This document shows, one piece after another, positions 26,332 through 34,885 of a stretch of DNA of 64,000 nt. The stretch is from positions 806,001 through 870,000 of the forward strand of contig NZ_JAATJL010000001.1 of the NCBI RefSeq assembly GCF_011927905.1. Reading direction: 5' to 3'. The notes under the pieces were generated by a model. The model saw only the letters and a program-made list of their open reading frames with translations. It was not told the DNA's origin and made no database searches. The stretch is from Arthrobacter pigmenti (GTDB lineage Bacteria; Actinomycetota; Actinomycetes; Actinomycetales; Micrococcaceae). Within the stretch, counting starts at the first letter, position 1. Each line of letters begins with the position of its first letter. A program made the translations under genes and the position numbers.

Positions 26332-26444
26332 CAGTGTGGAGAACATGTTACCCGTGCGGGGTTACCGCAAATCGCCAAACCGGGGCATCCAGATAGCGAT
26401 TGGATAACAACTGTGCAGGTTGGGAAACCCGGGCGGACGTTCGC

Positions 26445-26765
26445 CTAAAGATAGAGCCCGGTGCCGGCGTCGTCGTGCTCCGGCTGCGCGACGGCATGAA
26501 CATCGCGTTCGCGCAGGAGGATGTAGTCGGTGCCGCCGACATCGACCTCGGATTTGTCTTCGGGATCGAACAGGATGCGGTCGCCCCGCGAGACCTGGCG
26601 GACGCTCGGGCCAGCCGCGGCGACATCGGCCCAGGCGAGGCGCTTTCCCATCACCGCTGTCGCTGGAATCACGATGCCCGACGACGATCGCCGCTCGCTG
26701 CCGTCCTTGTCCAGGACCACCAGGAGTCGGTCGTGAAGCATTTTCAGTGGCAGGGCGTCGGGCAT
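26445..26765 (-). CDS. Divergent GroES-like (Cpn10) protein
   Basis: The 106-residue protein aligns with the GroES fold. LKMLHDRLLVVLDK is the first strand, SSSGIVIPATA carries the mobile-loop Gly-Ile-Val motif that docks into GroEL, and GDRILFDPEDKSEV plus YILLRERDVHAV are the later strands. The usual VVAVGPG segment is replaced by ADVAAAGPS, and the last 14 residues (AQPEHDDAGTGLYL) extend past the normal end. No groEL lies next to it. It may be a second co-chaperonin or a GroES-derived protein with another role. It diverges from the Bax-inhibitor gene. Confidence 0.8.
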   Translation of the reverse strand: MPDALPLKMLHDRLLVVLDKDGSERRSSSGIVIPATAVMGKRLAWADVAAAGPSVRQVSRGDRILFDPEDKSEVDVGGTDYILLRERDVHAVAQPEHDDAGTGLYL

Positions 26766-26928
26766 GGAGGCTCTCGTTGTCGAAGGGATTGGGGTTTTCC
26801 GTACCCGGTTAGTCTACCGTTTGGCCTTGCGAGCCCGTCCTCCACAGGTGAGGAACAAAAGGCGCCCGAAACCGTTGATATTGGTAGGGTTGAAACATCT
26901 CAGCCCCCAGATGGAGGACTACATCACA

Positions 26929-27810
26929 ATGGCACTCGGCGGTAACCCGGTTTTCAACGGTAAGAACTTCCGTACCGCTGCCCGCGGCAACAATCCGGCA
27001 GCGCACGGTTCAACAGCATTGGCCGGTCAGTCGGCAATGAACCAGCAGCAGCTGGAGAACCTCTACAACCAGCCCTCGGCAGGTCCTGCCGAAACGGGGC
27101 GGATGACTTTCGACGACGTGATCGTCAAGACCATCGCCACAATCGGCATGGTGCTCATCGGTGCAGCTGTCCCAGCGTTCCTGCTGCCGGGCCTGGCGCT
27201 CCCACTGATGGTAATCGGCCTGATCGGTGGATTTGTTCTCGGACTGGTCAATGCGTTCAAGCGTGAGCCCGTTCCAGCACTGATTCTCGCCTACGGCTTC
27301 CTTGAGGGCTTGTTCCTCGGCGGGCTGACCATGTTCCTCGAGAACATGTTCCCGAATATCGCACTGCAGGCGATTGTCGGAACCCTCACCGTGTTCGCGG
27401 TTACGTTGTTGCTTTTCAAGAGCGGCAAGGTACGCGCCACTCCGAAGGCAATGAAGATTTTCATGATCATGATGATCGGCTACGCGGCTTTCAGCCTCGT
27501 GAACCTTGGCCTGGTCCTCTTCGGCGCTACTGAGAGCATGTTCGGAGTTCGAGGAGCAGGCATCCCGGGCACCGAGGGAATGTTCGGATTCGAGAACGGC
27601 ATCCCGTGGGGCCTTGTGATCGGGCTGTTGGCTATCGGCCTGGCAGCGTTCTCCCTGGTCATCGACTTCACCATGATCAGCGAGGGCGTGAAGAACGGTG
27701 CTCCGCGCAAGTACTCGTGGACCGCGGCCTTCGGCCTGACGGTCACGCTCGTGTGGCTGTATGTCGAAATCCTGCGCCTCATCGCCATCGTTCGCGGTAG
27801 CAGCGAGTAA
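26929..27810 (+). CDS. Bax inhibitor-1/YccA family membrane protein
   Basis: The ATG at 26929, with GGAGG about 11 bases upstream, gives the usual N-terminus of this actinobacterial subfamily (ALGGNPVFNGKNF). The product of about 293 residues has a hydrophilic N-terminal 70 residues and about seven transmembrane segments, beginning near TIATIGMVLIGAAVPAFLL. The C-terminal helix region has VIDFTMISEGVKNGAP, the conserved acidic motif. Bacterial relatives include calcium-leak and protease-associated proteins; the function here is not known. The gene has its own strong terminator. Confidence 0.87.
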   Translation: MALGGNPVFNGKNFRTAARGNNPAAHGSTALAGQSAMNQQQLENLYNQPSAGPAETGRMTFDDVIVKTIATIGMVLIGAAVPAFLLPGLALPLMVIGLIGGFVLGLVNAFKREPVPALILAYGFLEGLFLGGLTMFLENMFPNIALQAIVGTLTVFAVTLLLFKSGKVRATPKAMKIFMIMMIGYAAFSLVNLGLVLFGATESMFGVRGAGIPGTEGMFGFENGIPWGLVIGLLAIGLAAFSLVIDFTMISEGVKNGAPRKYSWTAAFGLTVTLVWLYVEILRLIAIVRGSSE

Positions 27811-27835
27811 CAGCGCTCGTCCCATTACACGAAGC

Positions 27836-27882
27836 GGCCCCCGGCGGACTGACCAGTTCAGAACGCCGGGGGCCTTCCTTTT
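27836..27882 (+). terminator. Intrinsic terminator after the Bax-inhibitor gene
   Basis: An 11-bp perfect stem (GGCCCCCGGCG paired with CGCCGGGGGCC) is followed by TTCCTTTT. Confidence 0.9.
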
Positions 27883-27893
27883 GCCTACTACCC

Positions 27894-27958
27894 GGAACTT
27901 TTGGGCAGCTCTGGTGACTTCGCCGGGGGTGAGCCCACCAGAGCTGCACAAAACTTCC
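27894..27958. repeat. 65-bp imperfect palindrome between the Bax-inhibitor gene and galK
   Basis: Twenty-three-base arms match at 21 positions, including GCAGCTCTGGTG and its exact complement, around a 19-nt loop. The outer parts read TTTT on the left and AAAA on the right, the opposite of a bidirectional terminator. It lies 12 bp beyond the galK stop codon. Confidence 0.85.
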
Positions 27959-27969
27959 CAATGCTGACG

Positions 27970-29112
27970 TCAGGGGACGCGGCCGGCGCCGTCCGCGGGG
28001 GAGACCGCGAAGACCAAGGGCTCGGTAAAGCCCGCTCCGGCGAACGCTTCCATGACGGCGGCGCGCACCCGATCGATGTCCTCCACCTGGGTCAGCGCTA
28101 TCGCAGAGCCGCCGAAGCCGCCGCCCGTCATCCGGGCTCCCAGCGCTCCAGCCCCCCGGGAGGAGTCGACAGCGAGGTCGAGCTCCGCGCAGGAAATCTC
28201 GAAGTCATCGCGCATGGAGACGTGGCTCGCATCTAGCAGTGGGCCGATCGCGCGTGGTCCTTCTGAACGAAGGAGTTCCACCGTTGCCTGTACCCGGGCG
28301 TTCTCGGTGACGATGTGGCGAACGCGGCGGAACGTCTCCTCATCGAGCAGGCCCGAAGCCTCTGCAAGGTCGCCTTCGCTGAGGTCGCGTAGCGCAGCTA
28401 CCCCCATGACGTCGGCGCCCACCTCGCACGAGCGTCGCCGCGCCGCGTAGCCGCCTGTTGCGTGCGAGTGGCTCACGCGCGTATCTATCACCAGTAGGGC
28501 CAGTCCCTCTTCCTGCAGCGGGAAGGGAACCAGCTCGGCATGCTGCGAACGGCAGTCCAGGAACACGGCGTGCCCGTGCTTCCCCAGCAGTGACGCTGAC
28601 TGGTCCATGACGCCGGTCGGTGCGCCGACCATCTCGTTTTCAGCGCGTTGGCCGATCAGCGCCAGCTCTGATCCGCTGAGCCCCAGACCGTGAAGTTCGT
28701 TGGCGGCAACAGCGACGGCACACTCGATTGCGGCCGAGGAGGAGAGCCCCGCGCCAACGGGCACCTGGGAATCGATCAGCAGGTCCATGCCCCGAATCTC
28801 ATGACCGGCCTGCCGCAGCGCCCAGAGGACACCGACCGGGTATGCTGCCCAACCCTCAACGCCGCCGGCCGTCAACTCGTCAAGCTCGCTGATCACCAGT
28901 TCGCTCTTGCGGGAGAACGTGGAGCTGACCCGAACGGTCGTGTCATTCCGCATCGAGGCTGCAACCTGTGTGGACCGGTCAATCGCGAACGGCAGCACAA
29001 AGCCCTCGTTGTAGTCGGTGTGCTCGCCGATCACATTGACCCTTCCGGGCGCTGCCCAGACCCCGGCCGGAGGATGCCCGAAGCGATCCTCGAACTGCTG
29101 CGTAAGTGTCAC
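27970..29112 (-). CDS. galK: Galactokinase
   Basis: This 380-residue GHMP kinase phosphorylates galactose at C1 with ATP, the first Leloir step after mutarotation. The galactose signature is GRVNVIGEHTDYNEGFVLP, the ATP-binding GHMP loop is VGAGLSSSAAIECAVA, and motif 3 is RMTGGGFGGSAIAL. Length and motifs are normal. The start overlaps the galT stop as ATGA, and galK is last in the DeoR-galT-galK operon. Epimerase (galE) is not in the window. Confidence 0.96.
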   Translation of the reverse strand: MTLTQQFEDRFGHPPAGVWAAPGRVNVIGEHTDYNEGFVLPFAIDRSTQVAASMRNDTTVRVSSTFSRKSELVISELDELTAGGVEGWAAYPVGVLWALRQAGHEIRGMDLLIDSQVPVGAGLSSSAAIECAVAVAANELHGLGLSGSELALIGQRAENEMVGAPTGVMDQSASLLGKHGHAVFLDCRSQHAELVPFPLQEEGLALLVIDTRVSHSHATGGYAARRRSCEVGADVMGVAALRDLSEGDLAEASGLLDEETFRRVRHIVTENARVQATVELLRSEGPRAIGPLLDASHVSMRDDFEISCAELDLAVDSSRGAGALGARMTGGGFGGSAIALTQVEDIDRVRAAVMEAFAGAGFTEPLVFAVSPADGAGRVP

Positions 29113-30245
29113 TGTGCTTCCTTCCCTGCAGGGGTTACGGCGCGCAGGGTGGCTGCGACCTTCTCGGGGGTGGTGTCATTGATGAAAGCGCCCATCGCGG
29201 CCTCGGAGCCGGCCAGGAACTTCAGCTTGTCCTCGGCCCGGCGGGGCGAGGTGAGCTGCAGGTGGAGATAGCCGGATTCCCGAAGTTCAGGCACCAGCGG
29301 GGCCTGATGCCAGGCTGAGATGTACGGAGTGGGGGTGCTGTAAATCCCGTCGACGCGGGCCAGCAGGTCCAGGTAGAGGGTTGTGAGTTCATCCCGTTCC
29401 CCGCCCGTCAACGCTGCGAGGTCCGGCACATGGCGGTGAGGTACGAGATGGACTTCCAGCGGCCAGCGGGCAGCGAACGGGACGTAGGCGCTGAAGTGTT
29501 CTCCTTCGAGGACCATGCGTTCGCCGGAGTCCCGCTCTGCTTTCAGCACTGAACCCATGAGTGTCCCTCGGCCGTCGACGGCGTCGAAATAGCGGCGGGC
29601 GGCCTGTCCCATCACCGCAGCCCGCGGGGGAACGAAGGGGTACGCATAGATCTGCCCGTGCGGGTGCAGGAGGGTAACTCCGATGTCCGCGCCGCGGTTC
29701 TCGAACGGGAAGACCTGCCGGATTCCCTCCAACGCTGAGAGCGCTTCGGTCCGCTGCGCCCACGCGTCGATGACAGTGCGTGCTCGCTCAGGCGGCAGCG
29801 ATCCGAAGGAGCCCTCGTGGGATGAATCGAAGGCAACTACTTCGCACCGACCGTAGGCCGGCGTCGTCGTACCCCAGCCGGTGCTGCCGGCCTCGGGGCC
29901 GGGAAGGGTACCGAGATCGGGACCGAACGATGAGAAGCGGTTCTCGAACACGACCACTTCGTAGTCTTCGGCAGGAATTTCCGACAGATTGACCGACGAC
30001 GACGGACACAGGGGACATTGATCGGCCGGCGGCAGGTGGGTGCGCGTCTGGCGATGCGCGGCTACCGCAGTCCACTCACCGGTGAGGGGGTCATACCGCA
30101 CGTCGCCCGTCCCGCCGCGCGGCGGAAGGCCGCGACGGTCAGCCACGGCGGAGACGTCACGATGCGCTGCGGACGCTTCCGGGGAGGCATCGAAGTAAAT
30201 CAGCTCGCGGCCGTCGGACAGACACGTAGGTGTCATGTGGGTCAT
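29109..30245 (-). CDS. galT: Galactose-1-phosphate uridylyltransferase
   Basis: The 378-residue enzyme transfers UMP from UDP-glucose to galactose-1-phosphate. VRYDPLTGEWTAVAAHRQ is the N-terminal family motif, CPLC a probable zinc-binding pair, and LLHPHGQIYAYPF carries the catalytic HPH with the nucleophilic His. VPHRHVPDLAAL supplies a second metal or substrate region. The motif ends in IYA rather than the E. coli IWA, as is usual in actinobacteria. Start and stop overlap the deoR-type gene and galK by four bases each, so all three should be co-translated. Confidence 0.95.
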   Translation of the reverse strand: MTHMTPTCLSDGRELIYFDASPEASAAHRDVSAVADRRGLPPRGGTGDVRYDPLTGEWTAVAAHRQTRTHLPPADQCPLCPSSSVNLSEIPAEDYEVVVFENRFSSFGPDLGTLPGPEAGSTGWGTTTPAYGRCEVVAFDSSHEGSFGSLPPERARTVIDAWAQRTEALSALEGIRQVFPFENRGADIGVTLLHPHGQIYAYPFVPPRAAVMGQAARRYFDAVDGRGTLMGSVLKAERDSGERMVLEGEHFSAYVPFAARWPLEVHLVPHRHVPDLAALTGGERDELTTLYLDLLARVDGIYSTPTPYISAWHQAPLVPELRESGYLHLQLTSPRRAEDKLKFLAGSEAAMGAFINDTTPEKVAATLRAVTPAGKEAQ

Positions 30246-31036
30246 GGGGCGTCCTGGGGTAATTGTGTGGAGGGGCTGGCGTAGGAATCAGGCGTGATGA
30301 CGGTGGTCTGTGCGGCATAGCGGGAGTCACTGGGCGGCTGGTCTGTGACGATGCAGTGCACCGCGGCGAGACCGGCCACCCGGGCGAGGCTGACCGTACC
30401 GAACTTGGTGGAATCGGCGAGGATGACCAGCCGGCCGCACTGTTCGGCGAAGGCGCGGTTGGTGTCCGCTTCGGCCAGGTTTGGCGTGGTGATCCCGGCG
30501 TCCGCATCGACACCGTGGGAACCCATGAAACACAGATCCACGTTGAAGGACCGCACGGTGGAGGTGGCGATGGGGCCGACGAGTGCCTCTGAAGGTGAGC
30601 GTTCCCCACCCGTGAGCAGCACAGTGATGCCCGAAGCTGCACTCCGGTGCAGCTTTTCGGCAGCAGGAAGGGAGTTGGTGATGATGGTCAGCGGCCCTGT
30701 GAGGTGTTCGACCAGACGGTAGGTGGTGGTGCCGCCGGTCAGCGCTATGGTCATGCCCGGCTCCACGAGCTCAGCGGCCGCCGAGGCGATGGCTTCCTTC
30801 GCCTCCGTGCGTTGGTCGGCATTGACGCCGAAGCCGGGTTCCAGCGTGCTCAGCGTTGCGCGGGATACGGCGCCGCCGTGGACCTTCCGCAGAGTTCCCG
30901 CCGCATCGAGGCTGTCGATGTCCCGCCGGATAGTCATCTCGGAAACGCCCAGGCCTGCGGCGAGTTCGCTCACCCGCACGGTGCGCTGCACACGCAGGGT
31001 GTCCAGAATCGCGGCGTGGCGGTCAGCAGCGAGCAC
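30242..31036 (-). CDS. DeoR-family transcriptional regulator of the galactose operon
   Basis: The start is set at GTG 31036, which has GGAG six bases upstream and yields LAADRHAAILDTLR, the usual DeoR opening; the frame is open 40 codons further but without support. The 264-residue protein has an N-terminal winged helix-turn-helix (VRVSELAAGLGVSEMTIRRDID) and a C-terminal sugar-phosphate sensor domain with TGGTTTYRLVEHL and FMGSHGVDADAG. It is first in the galT-galK operon, and direct repeats upstream look like its operator. Autoregulation and induction by a galactose-derived phosphate are inferred. Confidence 0.88.
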   Translation of the reverse strand: MLAADRHAAILDTLRVQRTVRVSELAAGLGVSEMTIRRDIDSLDAAGTLRKVHGGAVSRATLSTLEPGFGVNADQRTEAKEAIASAAAELVEPGMTIALTGGTTTYRLVEHLTGPLTIITNSLPAAEKLHRSAASGITVLLTGGERSPSEALVGPIATSTVRSFNVDLCFMGSHGVDADAGITTPNLAEADTNRAFAEQCGRLVILADSTKFGTVSLARVAGLAAVHCIVTDQPPSDSRYAAQTTVITPDSYASPSTQLPQDAP

Positions 31037-31063
31037 GGGTATCTCCAGGGGTCGATCGATGGG

Positions 31064-31104
31064 TTGAAACAAAATAAAACTATTTCTAACAAATTCAAAC
31101 ATAT
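31064..31104. promoter_or_regulatory. Candidate operator with direct repeats upstream of the DeoR-galT-galK operon
   Basis: On the minus strand the hexamer TTTGTT occurs twice, at 31093-31088 and 31073-31068, exactly 20 bp apart (two helical turns), with TTTGAA just before the first copy. The stretch is very AT-rich against the local background. It lies between the regulator and the divergent AI-2E transporter gene. Confidence 0.55.
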
Positions 31105-31154
31105 GCTGTGCGTCACGGCAACTGCATCCGGCGCGGTTGTGAAAAGATTGATTC

Positions 31155-32387
31155 ATGACGCGTCCATCGCGGCGGAAAACGCACCAGGCCTTCCAGAATG
31201 CCTTTGCCGCGCCCGCGGGGCGGTCGGCCGGCGAAGACGTGCCTTACGCACTGCGGGTGAGCGCGGCCTGGTCGTGGCGGGTGGGCCTGGTCATCGTGGT
31301 CTCCGGTGTGCTCATCTGGCTTCTGAGCCACATCTCCCTTCTGGTCATCCCGCTGATGGTTGCGGGCCTGCTCTCCAGCCTGCTCACCCCGCTGGTCACC
31401 TTTCTCCGCCGCCACCGGTTCCCGAACGGGGTTGCCGTTGCGGCCACGGTCATCAGTTTCCTCCTGGTGGTTGGCGGAACGCTGTCCCTCGTCGGCCAAC
31501 AGCTTGCCGTGGGGTTCGCGGACCTCTGGGATGAGGCTCTGGCAGGCATTCAGCAGATCCAGGACTGGCTTTCGGACGGTCCGCTGCACCTGACTTCCGC
31601 GCAGATCGACAACTTTATTGACGAGGCAGCCACCGCCGTAGAGAACAACAGCGGCATGATCGTCAGCGGTGCGCTCTCCTTCGGTAGCAGCGCGGGTTAC
31701 TTCCTCGCGGGCCTGCTGCTCACAGTGTTCGCGCTGATCTTCTTCCTGCTCGACGGTGAGCGCATCTGGCGCTTCACCGCCGGCCTGGCACCCCGGCGCG
31801 CCCGGGCGGCCGTGGCAGGGGCCGGGCAACGTGGCTGGACCTCCATGGCCAACTATGTGCGGGTCCAGATTCTGGTGGCCTTCATCGACGCCGTCGGTAT
31901 CGGCCTCGGAGCCGCAATCATCGGTGTTCCGCTGGTCCTTCCGCTGACTGTCCTGGTATTCCTTGGATCCTTCATACCGATTATCGGAGCGCTGTTCACG
32001 GGCATGGTCGCCGTCCTTCTGGCGCTGGTTGCCAACGGCTGGGTGAATGCGCTGGTGATGCTCGCCATCGTGCTGCTGGTCCAGCAGGTCGAGGGGCATA
32101 TCCTTCAGCCGTTCGTCATGGGCAGGGCGGTATCCTTGCACCCGCTGGCCGTTGTCCTGGCGGTTGCGGGCGGCTCGCTGCTTGCCGGGATACCCGGGGC
32201 GCTGTTCTCAGTTCCGGTTCTTGCCATTCTTAACACGGTGGTCCGCTACATCGCCGCGCGTTCCTGGGAAACCGATCCCGCACTTGGCGCTCCGGCGCCC
32301 CGTCATCCAGAACCGGGGACGGCGCCCGCGCCGACGACGGGTGAACTCACCGAACCAGACACCTCCACGAAAGAAGCCTCAACGTGA
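31155..32387 (+). CDS. AI-2E family transporter / PerM-type permease
   Basis: The 410-residue membrane protein has the UPF0118/AI-2E layout. Paired helices lie at the N-terminus (GLVIVVSGVLIWLLSHISLLVIPLM), and a hydrophilic central region is followed by about five helices. FIPIIGALFTGMVAVLLALV and QQVEGHILQPFVMGRAVSLHP carry the conserved proline and glutamine motifs. Family members export small molecules or exchange ions, and the AI-2 link holds for only some. The C-terminal 40 residues are Pro/Thr-rich. The stop overlaps the ilvA start as GTGA, a coupling with no known functional reason. Confidence 0.86.
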   Translation: MTRPSRRKTHQAFQNAFAAPAGRSAGEDVPYALRVSAAWSWRVGLVIVVSGVLIWLLSHISLLVIPLMVAGLLSSLLTPLVTFLRRHRFPNGVAVAATVISFLLVVGGTLSLVGQQLAVGFADLWDEALAGIQQIQDWLSDGPLHLTSAQIDNFIDEAATAVENNSGMIVSGALSFGSSAGYFLAGLLLTVFALIFFLLDGERIWRFTAGLAPRRARAAVAGAGQRGWTSMANYVRVQILVAFIDAVGIGLGAAIIGVPLVLPLTVLVFLGSFIPIIGALFTGMVAVLLALVANGWVNALVMLAIVLLVQQVEGHILQPFVMGRAVSLHPLAVVLAVAGGSLLAGIPGALFSVPVLAILNTVVRYIAARSWETDPALGAPAPRHPEPGTAPAPTTGELTEPDTSTKEAST

Positions 32388-33640
32388 GAACCGACCTCGC
32401 CCAGCTGGCAGTAACCCTCGAGGACGTCCTCGAGGCGCAGAAGATGCTCGAAGGGGTCATTGCGTACACGCCCATCGAGGATTCCCGTGCCCTGGGACGG
32501 CGGACCGGTTCGAAGGTCTCCCTCAAGTGCGAGAACCTGCAGCGTGCCGGATCCTTCAAGGTGCGTGGCGCCTACGTCCGGATGGCACGGCTTACCGCCG
32601 AAGAGCGGGCCCACGGGGTTGTCGCGGCGTCGGCCGGAAACCACGCACAGGGTGTCGCGGTTGCGGCGAGCAGACTGGGCATCAGAGCCCGGATCTACAT
32701 GCCGCTGGGAGTCGCCCTGCCGAAGCTCGCGGCAACCCGCGGCCATGGTGCCGAGGTTGTGCTGCACGGCCATAACGTCGATGAGGCGCTGACGGAAGCC
32801 CAGCGCTACGCGGACGAGACCGGAGCGGTGTTTGTCCATCCGTTCGACAACGTGGACGTTGTAGCGGGCCAGGGCACCATCGGCCTGGAGATCCTCGAGC
32901 AGGTACCTGACGTGGACACCATCCTCATGGGTGTTGGCGGCGGAGGGCTGCTGGCCGGGGTCGCCGTAGCTGTGAAGGCGCGCGCCCGGGAGCTTGGCCG
33001 GGAGATCCGGATCATCGGCGTGCAGGCTGAGAACGCGGCAGCCTATCCGCCTTCACTGGCGGCGGATGCGCTGGTGCCGCTGAAGAAGGTTTCCACGATC
33101 GCGGACGGCATCGCCGTGGGCCGGCCAGGGCAGCTTCCCTTTTCGATCATCAAGGAACTGGTCGACGACGTCGTCACAGTCAGCGAGGATTCCCTCGCCC
33201 GTGCGCTGATCTTCCTGCTTGAACGCTCCAAGATGGTGGTTGAACCCGCAGGAGCGGTGGGTGTCGCGGCGCTCCTGGACGGCAAGTTGACTGAGAACGG
33301 GGCAAACCCCGGGAACACCGCCGTCGTACTGTCGGGTGGAAATATCGATCCGATGCTGATGCTGAAAGTGATCCAGCGCGGCCTTGCCGCCGCGGGGCGA
33401 TTCATGGTGGTGCGGATGCTGCTCGATGACCGCCCGGGTTCGCTCGCGACCATTTCGAGGATCATCGCGGAATCGGACGCCAACGTGACGGGCGTGGATC
33501 ACACCCGGGTGGGTGGCTCGATCAGCATGGGTGACGTGGCGATCACCATCAATATGGAGACCAAGGGCGAGGAGCACTGCGAACTGGTTCTGAACAATCT
33601 TCGGGCGGAAGGCTTCCAGCCCGTTGTCATCCAGGGCTGA
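32384..33640 (+). CDS. ilvA: Threonine ammonia-lyase (threonine dehydratase)
   Basis: This 418-residue PLP enzyme deaminates threonine to 2-oxobutanoate, the first committed step to isoleucine. The PLP lysine lies in AGSFKVRGAYVRM, the phosphate-binding loop is VGGGGLLAGVAVA, and SAGNHAQGVA is the other hallmark. The C-terminal 75 residues form one ACT domain (LLDDRPGSLATISRIIAES), which suggests amino-acid feedback. The single ACT domain and length match the actinobacterial IlvA and catabolic TdcB-like forms. The GTG start overlaps the upstream transporter stop. Confidence 0.93.
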   Translation: MRTDLAQLAVTLEDVLEAQKMLEGVIAYTPIEDSRALGRRTGSKVSLKCENLQRAGSFKVRGAYVRMARLTAEERAHGVVAASAGNHAQGVAVAASRLGIRARIYMPLGVALPKLAATRGHGAEVVLHGHNVDEALTEAQRYADETGAVFVHPFDNVDVVAGQGTIGLEILEQVPDVDTILMGVGGGGLLAGVAVAVKARARELGREIRIIGVQAENAAAYPPSLAADALVPLKKVSTIADGIAVGRPGQLPFSIIKELVDDVVTVSEDSLARALIFLLERSKMVVEPAGAVGVAALLDGKLTENGANPGNTAVVLSGGNIDPMLMLKVIQRGLAAAGRFMVVRMLLDDRPGSLATISRIIAESDANVTGVDHTRVGGSISMGDVAITINMETKGEEHCELVLNNLRAEGFQPVVIQG

Positions 33641-33641
33641 C

Positions 33642-34235
33642 GTGCTGGCGAAACGGGCACGCAGCGGCCTGGTGACCGTCGCCGTCCTCGCCGGTCTGCT
33701 GTGGGCGGTGCAGCTGGTCAACGTCCTGACGGGTTTCTTCCTGATCCGTGCACTGGGTATTGAGCCCCGTGAACTGGACGGCCTGGACGGCGTGCTCTTC
33801 GCACCGCTGCTGCACGCGGATTTTGGGCATCTTTTCAGCAACACGCTGCCGCTGGTGGTCCTGGGATTCCTTGCCTTCCTCGAGGGTGCCAAGCGGTTCG
33901 CCATTGCTCTTGGAGCGAGCTGGCTGGCCTCGGGACTCGGGGTGTGGGTCTTCGGCGGAGGGCTGACCATCGGGGCATCAGGCGTGGTGTTCGGCCTGTT
34001 TGCCTATCTCCTGGTGCGGGGGTTCTACAACAGGGACTTCAAGCAGGTCCTGCTCGCCGTCGTCCTCTTCCTGGTATATGGCTCGCTTCTGTGGGGCATC
34101 CTGCCGCAGTTCGGCTCGAACATCTCATGGCAGGCGCACCTCTTCGGCGCGCTGGGAGGCGTGCTGGCCGCGCTGATACTGAAACGGCGGCCTGCCCCGT
34201 CTGGAGCAAGCCGCCGTAACGCCGTCAATCCCTAG
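33642..34235 (+). CDS. Rhomboid-family intramembrane serine protease
   Basis: The GTG at 33642, one base after the ilvA stop, is preferred; a TTG at 33624 in the same frame lies inside ilvA. The protein of about 197 residues has six hydrophobic segments. ADFGHLFSNTLPLVVLG is the conserved H-x-N helix, IGASGVVFGLFAYL carries the catalytic serine (GASG), and ISWQAHLFGALGG the catalytic histidine. Rhomboids cut single-pass membrane proteins inside the bilayer. Substrates are unknown. The stop overlaps the greA stop by four bases on the opposite strand. Confidence 0.88.
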   Translation: MLAKRARSGLVTVAVLAGLLWAVQLVNVLTGFFLIRALGIEPRELDGLDGVLFAPLLHADFGHLFSNTLPLVVLGFLAFLEGAKRFAIALGASWLASGLGVWVFGGGLTIGASGVVFGLFAYLLVRGFYNRDFKQVLLAVVLFLVYGSLLWGILPQFGSNISWQAHLFGALGGVLAALILKRRPAPSGASRRNAVNP

Positions 34236-34723
34236 CCCGCGTAAGGCTTGGCGGAGAGGATCTCCACCGTGATGTCCTTGCCGTTGGGTGCCGTGTAGGT
34301 GACCTTGTCTCCGGCCTTGTGGCCCTGGATCGCCGCGCCAAGCGGGGACCTCTCGCTGTAGACGTTGATGTCCGTGTCCCCGGCCACCTCGCGGCTGCCA
34401 AGGAGGAACGTCTCCTTGTCCCCGGCGATCTTCGCGTCTACCAGCATTCCCGGCTCCACAATGCCGTTGTCTGCCGGTGCTTCGCCGACGTGGGCGTTGT
34501 TCAGCAGTTCGGTGAGCTGGCGGATGCGGGCCTCGGCCTTACCCTGCTCTTCCTTGGCCGCATGGTAGCCGCCGTTCTCCTTCAGATCGCCCTCGGAACG
34601 GGCCTGCTCGATGCGGGCGACGATTTCGGTACGGCCTGGACCGGACAGGTGTTCCAGCTCAGCCTTGAGGCGGTCGTAGGACTCCTGCGTGAGCCATGCG
34701 ACGGATGCGCTGTTGGTGGACAC
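34232..34723 (-). CDS. greA: Transcription elongation factor GreA
   Basis: This 163-residue factor rescues backtracked RNA polymerase by stimulating transcript cleavage. It has the N-terminal coiled coil (YDRLKAELEHLSG, then IEQARSEGDLKENGGYHAAKEEQ, with the acidic tip) and a C-terminal FKBP-like domain (YSERSPLGAAIQGHKAGDKV). Start GTG with AAGGAG five bases upstream is clear. A perfect TATAAT promoter and a long leader with a hairpin and T-rich tail precede it. The context greA-DUF4307-mca matches Rv1080c-Rv1082. Confidence 0.97.
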   Translation of the reverse strand: MSTNSASVAWLTQESYDRLKAELEHLSGPGRTEIVARIEQARSEGDLKENGGYHAAKEEQGKAEARIRQLTELLNNAHVGEAPADNGIVEPGMLVDAKIAGDKETFLLGSREVAGDTDINVYSERSPLGAAIQGHKAGDKVTYTAPNGKDITVEILSAKPYAG

Positions 34724-34810
34724 GGTATCTCCTTAGGTACGTCGAAGCCCATGGCGGGTTCGGCTGGAAACTTTGCCTGCGGTTGTACGCACACTGTGCG
34801 AGGCATCTAC

Positions 34811-34869
34811 AAGCAAAGACCCCGCCTGCGTAGGGGCCTCTTCCTGGAGGGCCACCGACTAGGGCGGGG
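34811..34869 (-). promoter_or_regulatory. Attenuator-like hairpin in the greA leader
   Basis: In the minus-strand transcript CCCCGCC (34869-34863) pairs with GGCGGGG (34826-34820), enclosing smaller GGCC/GGCC-type pairings. TCTTTGCTT follows directly. This resembles a leader terminator located about 90 nt before the greA start. Confidence 0.5.
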
Positions 34870-34885
34870 CGGAACGTATCAGTCC

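Noticed and set aside
30242-31156. Longer form of the DeoR-type regulator beginning at 31156
   Set aside because: The extra 40 residues have no regulator sequence and would include the AT-rich operator. GTG 31036 has a well-placed GGAG.
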